A DNA stretch of 6,926 nucleotides from a bacterium (GTDB taxonomy: Bacteria > UBA9089 > CG2-30-40-21 > SBAY01), in NCBI GenBank assembly GCA_040757115.1, contig JBFLYA010000196.1:1-6926 (forward strand), read 5' to 3'. The position numbers and the translations under genes are program-made. The first letter of the stretch is position 1. Each line of letters starts with the position of its first letter. The notes below the pieces were generated by a model. It did not search any database. It worked only from the letters and a program-made list of their open reading frames with translations, and was not told the DNA's origin. Below are positions 1 to 5,548 of this stretch, one piece after another.

Positions 1-2
1 TG

Positions 3-125
3 ATAAGAACATACGAAATAACCAAAAACTTCCCCACTGAAGAAAAATATGGATTGGTGCAACAGATGTGCACAGCGGCTGTTTCTATTTCAGCAAATAT
101 TGCAGATCAATTAAGAGTAAAATAG
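3..125 (+). pseudogene. Four-helix-bundle (23S rRNA intervening-sequence type) protein, 3' remnant
   Basis: The frame is open from the window edge to a TAG at 123-125, followed directly by TAA, and gives about 40 residues. The stretch ITKNFPTEEKYGL, then AAVSISANIAD, matches the core of the S23 / 23S rRNA intervening-sequence four-helix-bundle family, whose members usually read ITKNFPxEEKYGL...AAVSIPANIAEG. Family members are typically near 115-125 residues and continue about 60-70 residues past the NIAEG motif. Here the sequence diverges after NIAD and stops within five residues, so the C-terminal half of the bundle is missing. I see no continuation in the other frames, which argues for truncation or decay rather than a single frameshift. 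The start lies outside the window. Function of the family is poorly defined; the family call is fairly sure, the pseudogene status is inferred. Confidence 0.6.
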
Positions 126-264
126 TAAGAAGTATTTTCCCCCTTTCCTACTTCCTGCTTGCTTGGTATTTGGTATGCTGAATAGTTACGATTTGCTCAA
201 GTGATGACAGAATTTACTGAGACGATAAGAAAATTAGGACCAAGCCCATATTCAACAAGGAATT

Positions 265-273
265 AAAAGGAGA
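265..273 (+). promoter_or_regulatory. Ribosome binding site of hydrogenase small subunit
   Basis: AAAAGGAGA lies nine bases upstream of the ATG at 283. This is a strong Shine-Dalgarno match with good spacing and fixes the start of the small-subunit gene. Confidence 0.75.
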
Positions 274-282
274 TAAGAAATT

Positions 283-1209
283 ATGGCAGTGAAGGTTGCA
301 GAGGAGTGGTTAAACATTTGCGGAGGGTGTGAGGTAACTATTCTGGACATTGGAGAACCATTATTAGATTTGTTACCTCAACTTGAGTTTGTCCATATGC
401 CGGTGATTATGGACCATAAATACTACGGACAGACCGGCGAAAAGGAGGAAATGGAGATACCAGAGGCTACCGTTGGTATTATCTCCGGTGGGATACGCAA
501 TGAGAAGGAAAAGCATGTAGCAGAGGAGATGTGCAAGAAATGTTCGGTAGTAATAGCTCTTGGCTCTTGTGCTTGCTATGGTGGTATCCCTGCCTTAGCT
601 AATCAGTATAATTTAGAGAAGGTTTACGATAAAGTCTATCGTGATTCAAAAACTACCGATTCTGGAGAAACGCCTTCACTTGAGCTTCCTCCCTTAACTG
701 ATCGGGTTTATGCCCTGGATGAGATGATTAAGGTTGATGTCTATATCCCTGGATGTCCGACAGCCCCGGAGATAGTAGTTGAGGCATTAACTTCTCTGCT
801 TTCGGGCAAGCCATTTACCTTACCCGAGCGGAGTGTGTGCGATGACTGCCCAACTAAACGGGAAAAGAAGGCAGTAACCTCTATAAAGAGGCCGCTTGAG
901 CCGATTATTCCGCCGGGGCAAAAATTAGAAGAATCCCGCTGTTTTATGGAGCTTGGATTTTTATGTCTTGGACCGGTGACTAAATCTGGTTGTGGTGGCT
1001 CTGCAAAAATACCTCGATGTATTAAAGCAGGAATGCCCTGTCGAGCCTGCTTTGGTCCAATCAGAAAAGGTGCTAATCCAATGGTAGATATGATGGGTGC
1101 ACTCTCTACTACTGGATTAGACCTAAAGTCAATCCTTGACAGATCAGCTACCTTTCAGAGATATATTGGTGCTCATGGCAGATTAAGACCACTGCCGAAG
1201 AGGGCATGA
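283..1209 (+). CDS. mvhG: Group 3 (MvhG-like) [NiFe]-hydrogenase small subunit
   Basis: This is the iron-sulfur electron-transfer subunit of a cytoplasmic [NiFe]-hydrogenase, 308 residues. There is no Tat signal or membrane segment. The N-terminal motif EEWLNICGGCEVTILDIGE, the GSCACYGG motif and the IPGCPTAPE motif give the four proximal [4Fe-4S] ligands as Cys13, Cys16, Cys96 and Cys158. The C-terminal third carries Cys186, 189, 220, 228, 237, 246, 253 and 256, enough for two more [4Fe-4S] clusters. The sequence and length resemble MvhG of F420-non-reducing (methyl-viologen-reducing, group 3c) hydrogenases. Those enzymes normally pass electrons through MvhD to heterodisulfide reductase HdrABC, but neither partner is in the window, so the true electron acceptor is unknown. 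A strong ribosome site at 265-273 supports the start. The large subunit follows after 55 bp. The family call is firm; the 3c assignment is likely rather than proven. Confidence 0.9.
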   Translation: MAVKVAEEWLNICGGCEVTILDIGEPLLDLLPQLEFVHMPVIMDHKYYGQTGEKEEMEIPEATVGIISGGIRNEKEKHVAEEMCKKCSVVIALGSCACYGGIPALANQYNLEKVYDKVYRDSKTTDSGETPSLELPPLTDRVYALDEMIKVDVYIPGCPTAPEIVVEALTSLLSGKPFTLPERSVCDDCPTKREKKAVTSIKRPLEPIIPPGQKLEESRCFMELGFLCLGPVTKSGCGGSAKIPRCIKAGMPCRACFGPIRKGANPMVDMMGALSTTGLDLKSILDRSATFQRYIGAHGRLRPLPKRA

Positions 1210-1253
1210 CATAGGAGAATAAGATATATACGACATATATGACTTATAAGAAA

Positions 1254-1260
1254 AAGGAGA
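1254..1260 (+). promoter_or_regulatory. Ribosome binding site deciding the large-subunit start
   Basis: AAGGAGA ends four bases before the ATG at 1265. An in-frame TTG at 1262 would leave only one base of spacing, so the ATG at 1265 is preferred as start. Confidence 0.75.
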
Positions 1261-1264
1261 TTTG

Positions 1265-2707
1265 ATGGGTAAAAAGATCATCATACAACCAGTAACCCGA
1301 ATTGAGGGGCATGCTAAAGTGACCATTCAATTGGATGACACGGGGAATGTACAGGAGACAATGGTTAATGTTGTTGAACTGCGTGGCTTTGAGAAATTCT
1401 GCCAGGGCAGGCCAGTGGAGGAACTGCCCAGGATTGTAACCAGTATCTGTGGTGTTTGTCCCTGGTCGCATCATTTAGCCAGTGCTAAAGCAAATGATGC
1501 CGTTTTTGGGGTGGAGATTCCTTCTGCGGCTAAAAAACTCAGGGAATTGGCGAATGCTATTGCCTTTACCGAAGAGCATATCCTTCATTTCTATTTTTTA
1601 GCCGGGGCAGATTTTGTTATTGGACCAGATGCGGATTATTCAATTAGAAATGTCATCGGTATTGCTCAAAAACTCCCTGATGTGGCTAAACAGGTGGTTA
1701 GATGCAGGCATCTGGGTGCTCAGATGCTGGAAATCTTAAGTGGTAAATCCATTCATCCAGTAGCGGCTGTGCCTGGCGGATTCAGTAAAGCTTTAACTAC
1801 ACAAGAAAGGGATGAGATGAAGACGAAGGCTATGGAAATATTAGAGCTGGCGAAGTTCTCGATTGACTTTGCGAAGAAGAATATCTTCCCACCATTCCTT
1901 GAGGCAGTCCAGACTTTGGGGGTGATAAAGACAGGCTTTCTGGGCACGGTTAGAGAGGACGGCCGCCTTGACCTTTATGACGGCAGATTAAGGATGATGC
2001 AAGCAGATGGGAGTTATGAAGACTTTAGCTATGACCAATACACTGATTATATTGCAGAACATATTGAGCCGTGGACATATTTGAAGTTTCCCTATATGAG
2101 AAAAGCAGGAGGCTTTTCAATGGATTTAGCCAACCCTGTGGGGATATACCGCACCAATACTCTGGCAAGAATCAATGTTTGCGATAAGATTGGGACACCG
2201 CTTGCTCAAAGTGAGCTTGAGGAATTTAGGGCTAATTTTCGCAGGCCAGCTCAGTTGACCCTACTTTATCATTGGGCACGCTTGATTGAATTGCTCTACA
2301 ATGCCGAGCATATTGTTGATCTTCTATCTGACCCGGAGATTACCAGCACAGATATCCGCAAGTCAGTTACACCCAGAGCAAGCCGTGGAGTAGGCTGTGT
2401 AGAGGCACCCAGAGGGACATTAATCCATGACTATGAGACGGATGAAAATGGTCTGGTTACCAATGTTAATTTAATTGTAGGCACGACCCATAACAATGCA
2501 CCCATAAATATGTCGGTCAAGAGAGCGGCAATGGATAACATTAAGGATGGCAAATACGACCAGGGGATACTTAATCGGGTTGAGATGGCAATTCGTGCTT
2601 ATGACCCCTGTCTTTCCTGTGCTACCCACGACTTAGATGGCAGATTGCCGGTGAGAATAGACTTTATTAATCCAGCAGGGGAGATAATAGATAGTTTAAG
2701 GAATTAA
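1265..2707 (+). CDS. mvhA: Group 3 (MvhA-like) [NiFe]-hydrogenase large (catalytic) subunit
   Basis: This is the H2-activating subunit that holds the Ni-Fe(CN)2CO site, 480 residues from the ATG at 1265. An upstream in-frame TTG at 1262 is too close to the ribosome site. The N-terminal VTRIEGH motif lies at residues 10-16. The L1 motif SICGVCPWSHH gives Ni/Fe ligands Cys62 and Cys65. The L2 motif DPCLSCATH near the C-terminus gives Cys449 and Cys452. Both cysteine pairs are intact, so the protein should bind the bimetallic site. After His455 there is a 25-residue tail, which the maturation protease would remove once nickel is in place, and a candidate protease is the next gene. The match to MvhA is good through RGFEKFCQGRPVEELPRIV and LHFYFLAG. 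It is predicted to be cytoplasmic, paired with the small subunit upstream. What is unusual is its maturation neighbourhood: HydG- and HydE-type enzymes rather than the usual hypBCDEF set. Confidence 0.92.
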   Translation: MGKKIIIQPVTRIEGHAKVTIQLDDTGNVQETMVNVVELRGFEKFCQGRPVEELPRIVTSICGVCPWSHHLASAKANDAVFGVEIPSAAKKLRELANAIAFTEEHILHFYFLAGADFVIGPDADYSIRNVIGIAQKLPDVAKQVVRCRHLGAQMLEILSGKSIHPVAAVPGGFSKALTTQERDEMKTKAMEILELAKFSIDFAKKNIFPPFLEAVQTLGVIKTGFLGTVREDGRLDLYDGRLRMMQADGSYEDFSYDQYTDYIAEHIEPWTYLKFPYMRKAGGFSMDLANPVGIYRTNTLARINVCDKIGTPLAQSELEEFRANFRRPAQLTLLYHWARLIELLYNAEHIVDLLSDPEITSTDIRKSVTPRASRGVGCVEAPRGTLIHDYETDENGLVTNVNLIVGTTHNNAPINMSVKRAAMDNIKDGKYDQGILNRVEMAIRAYDPCLSCATHDLDGRLPVRIDFINPAGEIIDSLRN

Positions 2708-2715
2708 AAAAGGTT

Positions 2716-3216
2716 ATGCTTGATTATTACGAAAAGCGTGTGCTTATTTTAGGTTGTGGAAATATTCTATTTGGGGATGATGGATTTGGGCCAGCTGTGA
2801 TAGAGTATCTTCAGAAACACTATGACCTGCCTCAAGATGTAGCAGTAATAGATGTAGGCAGTGGTGTGCGAGGGGTACTGTTTAATCTATTACTCTCTGA
2901 AATAAAGCCGCAAAAGATTATTATCGTTGATGCTATAGACACAGGTAGAAAGCCAGGTGAGGTTTTTGAGGTAGCAATTGAGGATTTACCGAAAAATAAG
3001 GTTGATGACTTCTCGATGCATCAACTTCCAACCTCAAATCTACTCAGAGAACTTAAGGTGTTAGGTCAGGTAGAGGTAAAACTCATTGCCGCCCAGGTAG
3101 AAAACATACCAGAAATGGTTCAGCCAGGGCTCTCTAAGAGATTATCTGAGGCGATACCTATAGCGTGTGAGATAATAATGTCTGACTTGTCCGACAGGTC
3201 TGACAAGTCCGACTGA
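2716..3216 (+). CDS. [NiFe]-hydrogenase maturation protease (M52 / HycI-HybD type)
   Basis: This nickel-dependent endopeptidase cleaves the C-terminal tail of the large subunit after the DPCxxCxxH motif, closing the active site. It has 166 residues. The N-terminal signature GCGNILFGDDGFG (residues 13-25) is diagnostic. The expected metal ligands are the acid in GDDG (Asp21/22), Asp72 in IIIVDAID, and His102 in MHQLP. Its position eight bases after the large-subunit stop and the 25-residue tail on that subunit make it the dedicated protease. The ribosome site is modest (AAAAAAGG just before the ATG). The last residues, MSDLSDRSDKSD, are unlike the family and are encoded by the 9-bp repeat array starting at 3181, which also supplies the stop codon. 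The true family-like C-terminus is therefore about ten residues shorter. The tail is probably tolerated rather than functional. Confidence 0.88.
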   Translation: MLDYYEKRVLILGCGNILFGDDGFGPAVIEYLQKHYDLPQDVAVIDVGSGVRGVLFNLLLSEIKPQKIIIVDAIDTGRKPGEVFEVAIEDLPKNKVDDFSMHQLPTSNLLRELKVLGQVEVKLIAAQVENIPEMVQPGLSKRLSEAIPIACEIIMSDLSDRSDKSD

Positions 3217-3225
3217 TCTGATAAA
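3181..3225 (+). repeat. 9-bp tandem repeat array 1 (five units)
   Basis: Five degenerate 9-bp units, TCTGACTTG, TCCGACAGG, TCTGACAAG, TCCGACTGA and TCTGATAAA, run through the end of the protease gene and its TGA stop. The last unit merges into the AAAGGAGA ribosome site of the next gene. Because the period is a multiple of three, the array is translated as repeated SDx tripeptides. Confidence 0.85.
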
Positions 3226-3230
3226 GGAGA
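3223..3230 (+). promoter_or_regulatory. Ribosome binding site of four-helix-bundle suffix gene
   Basis: AAAGGAGA is placed eight bases before the ATG at 3239. Its AAA is the last three bases of repeat array 1. Confidence 0.7.
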
Positions 3231-3238
3231 AAGATTCT

Positions 3239-3808
3239 ATGAACCATAACCTAATTCCACCTCACGGCGGATACCGTAATCTCCGTAGTTTCCAGACCGC
3301 ACAATTAGTCTATGATGCGACGGTTATCTTTTGCAATCGCTTTATTGAGAAATATTCGCGCACTCACGACCAAATGATACAGGCCGCCCGTAGCGGTGTG
3401 CAAAATATTGCTGAAGGCAGTATGGCTTCTGCAACCTCAAAGAAGATTGAACTTAAATTAACAGGAATTGCAAGAGCCAGCCTTGAAGAACTGGTGCTTG
3501 ATTACGAGGATTTCTTGCGTCAGCATGGATTGAACAGATGGGATAAAGACTCACCTGAAGCACTTGCTGTAAGGAGAAGATATAAGTCTGACCAGTCAGA
3601 CAAGTCAGACCTGTCTGACCCTTACTGCATCAAGCAAGTTTCATCTGAGGTGGCAGCAAATACAATCATTTGCTTAATTAACCAGGCCAGTTATCTTTTA
3701 AGAAAACAGCTGCAGAAATTAGAAGAATCATTCCTTTCTGACGGTGGTTTCACAGAACGGCTATACCAGGAGCGGCAAAAAAGGAAATTTGGTAACAAGC
3801 AAGTCTGA
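3239..3808 (+). CDS. Four-helix-bundle suffix domain protein
   Basis: 189 residues, related to the 23S rRNA intervening-sequence / four-helix-bundle superfamily and of the type with an extra C-terminal suffix domain. Visible marks are the N-terminal PPHGGYRNLRSFQTAQLVYD, then the RSGVQNIAEGS motif and ARASLEELVLDYEDFL. Residues 116-128 (KSDQSDKSDLSDP) come from an internal 9-bp repeat array and form a low-complexity linker. The stretch ASYLLRKQLQKLEESFL through RLYQERQKRK matches the suffix domain. The protein is helical and soluble, with no catalytic motif. Its biochemical role is unknown to me. It interrupts a hydrogenase operon and is bracketed by repeat arrays on both sides, which suggests a spreading cassette rather than a hydrogenase part. 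The start is supported by AAAGGAGA at 3223. The stop falls inside repeat array 3. Confidence 0.85.
   Translation: MNHNLIPPHGGYRNLRSFQTAQLVYDATVIFCNRFIEKYSRTHDQMIQAARSGVQNIAEGSMASATSKKIELKLTGIARASLEELVLDYEDFLRQHGLNRWDKDSPEALAVRRRYKSDQSDKSDLSDPYCIKQVSSEVAANTIICLINQASYLLRKQLQKLEESFLSDGGFTERLYQERQKRKFGNKQV
3587..3622 (+). repeat. 9-bp tandem repeat array 2 (four units, inside a gene)
   Basis: Units TCTGACCAG, TCAGACAAG, TCAGACCTG and TCTGACCCT are translated in frame as SDQ SDK SDL SDP. It contains two perfect inverted repeats with 7-bp arms and 2-nt loops, GTCTGAC-CA-GTCAGAC at 3586-3601 and GTCAGAC-CT-GTCTGAC at 3604-3619. Confidence 0.85.
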
Positions 3809-3848
3809 CAAGTCAGACAAGTCAGAATAGTCCGACATATCCGACAAA
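3804..3848 (+). repeat. 9-bp tandem repeat array 3 (five units)
   Basis: Units TCTGACAAG, TCAGACAAG, TCAGAATAG, TCCGACATA and TCCGACAAA. The first unit contains the stop codon of the four-helix-bundle gene and the last merges with the AAAGGAGAT ribosome site of the next gene. GTCTGAC-AA-GTCAGAC at 3803-3818 is a perfect inverted repeat. Confidence 0.85.
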
Positions 3849-3854
3849 GGAGAT
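3846..3854 (+). promoter_or_regulatory. Ribosome binding site of the HypA-like gene
   Basis: AAAGGAGAT stands nine bases before the ATG at 3864, and its AAA is the end of repeat array 3. This supports the short HypA-like reading frame as a translated gene beginning with MHEW. Confidence 0.7.
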
Positions 3855-3863
3855 CTTTAATTT

Positions 3864-4106
3864 ATGCATGAATGGGGAATTACACAAGAGGCAATAGATG
3901 AAGTCATTAAGATAGCTAATAAGAACGGCGTGAGCAAGGTAACCAGGGTCTCTTTATCCGTAGGCGAGGACGACCATTTAACACCTGATGCAATAAAGTT
4001 ATGCTTTGAATGCCTGGGGAAAGGGACAATGGTTGAAAGGAGTGAATTGGAGATTAAAAAGGGCGATGGCCAGGGGATTACTATTGAAGTTGTAGAAGGA
4101 GAGTAG
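3864..4106 (+). CDS. hypA: Short HypA-like nickel chaperone lacking the zinc-finger domain
   Basis: HypA delivers nickel to the [NiFe]-hydrogenase large subunit. This protein has 80 residues, against about 113-120 for the family. The N-terminus MHEWGITQEAIDEVI carries the nickel-binding Met1-His2-Glu3 start. The core VTRVSLSVGEDDHLTPDAIKLCFECLGKGT and the strand SELEIKK match the HypA nickel domain. The usual insert with two CxxC pairs that binds structural zinc is absent: the chain goes from LEIKKGDGQ directly to ITIEVVEGE, which looks like the normal C-terminal strand. The loss is therefore internal and neat, not a cut end, and no second frame supplies the missing part. Only Cys47 and Cys50 (in LCFEC) remain; they lie in the helix where HypA often has one or both. 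Its position between the structural genes and the HydG/HydE genes supports a role in maturation. Nickel delivery is inferred. Confidence 0.75.
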   Translation: MHEWGITQEAIDEVIKIANKNGVSKVTRVSLSVGEDDHLTPDAIKLCFECLGKGTMVERSELEIKKGDGQGITIEVVEGE

Positions 4107-4151
4107 TCTGACTTGTCTGACCTGCCTGACCTGTCAGACTTGTCTGACTAA
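4107..4151 (+). repeat. 9-bp tandem repeat array 4 (five units)
   Basis: Units TCTGACTTG, TCTGACCTG, CCTGACCTG, TCAGACTTG and TCTGACTAA start on the base after the HypA-like stop codon and fill nearly the whole spacer to hydG. GTCAGAC-TT-GTCTGAC at 4133-4148 is a perfect inverted repeat. Unlike arrays 1 and 3, no AAAGGAG follows it. Confidence 0.85.
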
Positions 4152-4161
4152 AATAAAAAAG

Positions 4162-5544
4162 ATGACTAACGAGATAATTAACCAGGAAAAGTTCAACGAA
4201 ATCCTACAAAAGACAAAGAACCCAACCCCTGAGCTAATCAAAGATATCCTTGATAAGGCTAACGAAAAACAGGGACTAAACTTAGAAGAGATTGGATTCT
4301 TAGTCAATGCAGATAGTCCGCAACTGATGGCTGAGATCTATGAGACTGCCGGAAGGATTAAGGATGAGATCTATGGTGAACGGCTGGTATTTTTTGCTCC
4401 ACTTTATGTTTCAAACTTTTGCATCAATGATTGTGCCTACTGCAATTATCACCTCAGCAATCGAGAGCTAACCCGTCACAGATTGACATTAGAAGAGGTC
4501 CAGGAGCAGACAGAGCTCTTACTTAAGATGGGGCACAAAAGGGTGCTGCTTGAGCTGGGTGAGGACCCAATTAATAACCCGATAGATTATGTGGTGGAGG
4601 TCATAGAAAAGATATATTCGGTTAGACTGCCGGTTGGTAATATTAGAAGGATAAATGTCAATATCGGGGCTACCACTGTAGAGAACTATAAGAAGCTAAA
4701 GCAAGCAGGAATAGGCACCTATCAACTCTTTCAGGAGACATACCATCAGGAGACCTACCAGAGATTACACCGTGGTCCAAAGGCAGATTATATCAGGCAA
4801 TTGACAGCCCACGAGCGCGCCTTTGAGGCAGGGATTGACGACCTGGGACTGGGGGTCTTATTTGGACTTTATGACTGGCGGTTTGAGGTATTAGCTCTGG
4901 TATCCCATGCCCAATACTTCGAGCAAAGATATGGGGTAGGACCGCATACCTTCTCTGTGCCGCGTTTTCGGGAAGGCTCAACCATTAGCTATCATCCTGA
5001 CCGCTATAAAGTAAGCGATGCTGACTTTCTCAAGATTATTGCCATACTAAGGTTAGCAGTGCCCTATACCGGTATGATTATCTCTACCCGTGAAACTCCA
5101 AAGATAAGGAAGATTGCCTATAGGATTGGCATCTCCCAAACATCAGCTGGGTCAGTAACTACAGTAGGAGGATATGGAAGGGATAATGGTAACGGGCAAT
5201 TTACGGTTTATGACCAGCGTTCATTAAAAGAGGTTATCTCTACGGTCTTACAGGATAGGTTATTACCCAGTTTTTGCACAGCTTGTTATCGTCGTGGTCG
5301 AACGGGTGATGTCTTTATGGGTCTGGCAAAGCCGGGTGAGATTCACAACTTCTGTCGGCCTAATGGACTACTTACCTTCGCTGAATATTTAGAGGATTTT
5401 GCCAATAAATCTAATGGATTGTATCAAAAGGGCTATGAGGTAGTAAATTTTTACCTGAACAAGATGGAAGATGAAAATCTGCGCCATCAAACAGAAAAAT
5501 ATTTAAAGAGGATTAAAGAGGGGAAAAGAGACCTGTATTTCTAA
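4162..5544 (+). CDS. hydG: HydG-type radical SAM tyrosine lyase (CO/CN-forming)
   Basis: HydG cleaves tyrosine by radical SAM chemistry to p-cresol and dehydroglycine, then makes CO and cyanide bound to an iron, the synthon for the [FeFe]-hydrogenase H-cluster. This 460-residue protein is full length. The radical SAM cluster motif is CINDCAYC with Cys87, Cys91 and Cys94. The motifs LFQETYHQETY, GIDDLGLGVLFGLYD and VPYTGMIISTRE are close to known HydG. His262 in GVGPHTFSVPR corresponds to the ligand of the labile fifth iron. The C-terminal cluster motif CTACYRRGRTG...HNFC has Cys372, Cys375 and Cys398 in the expected CX2CX22C spacing, so the CO/CN-forming site is intact; this separates it from ThiH, which lacks it. 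It ends in the typical RDLYF. No clear Shine-Dalgarno precedes the ATG. The surprise is the setting: a [NiFe]-hydrogenase operon, with a HypC-HydE fusion four bases downstream and no HydA or HydF in the window. Confidence 0.93.
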   Translation: MTNEIINQEKFNEILQKTKNPTPELIKDILDKANEKQGLNLEEIGFLVNADSPQLMAEIYETAGRIKDEIYGERLVFFAPLYVSNFCINDCAYCNYHLSNRELTRHRLTLEEVQEQTELLLKMGHKRVLLELGEDPINNPIDYVVEVIEKIYSVRLPVGNIRRINVNIGATTVENYKKLKQAGIGTYQLFQETYHQETYQRLHRGPKADYIRQLTAHERAFEAGIDDLGLGVLFGLYDWRFEVLALVSHAQYFEQRYGVGPHTFSVPRFREGSTISYHPDRYKVSDADFLKIIAILRLAVPYTGMIISTRETPKIRKIAYRIGISQTSAGSVTTVGGYGRDNGNGQFTVYDQRSLKEVISTVLQDRLLPSFCTACYRRGRTGDVFMGLAKPGEIHNFCRPNGLLTFAEYLEDFANKSNGLYQKGYEVVNFYLNKMEDENLRHQTEKYLKRIKEGKRDLYF

Positions 5545-5548
5545 AAAT

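Noticed and set aside
151-187. Possible promoter upstream of the operon (TGGTATGCT as an extended -10)
   Set aside because: The -10 matches only four of six bases and there is no credible -35 at 16-18 bases. The operon promoter may be here or further left, but I cannot place it.
1262-1264. TTG start for the large subunit giving 481 residues
   Set aside because: It is one base from AAGGAGA. The next codon is ATG at 1265 with normal spacing.
1244-1947. Minus-strand open frames over the hydrogenase genes
   Set aside because: They are short, lack ribosome sites and recognisable domains, and lie opposite strongly conserved coding sequence.
3181-4151. CRISPR array
   Set aside because: The units are 9 bp, contiguous and without spacers, and they are translated in places. 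This is a short tandem repeat, not a CRISPR.
4162-5544. ThiH (thiamine tyrosine lyase) or another tyrosine lyase instead of HydG
   Set aside because: The C-terminal CX2CX22C cluster motif and the iron-ligating His262 are present; these are features of HydG.
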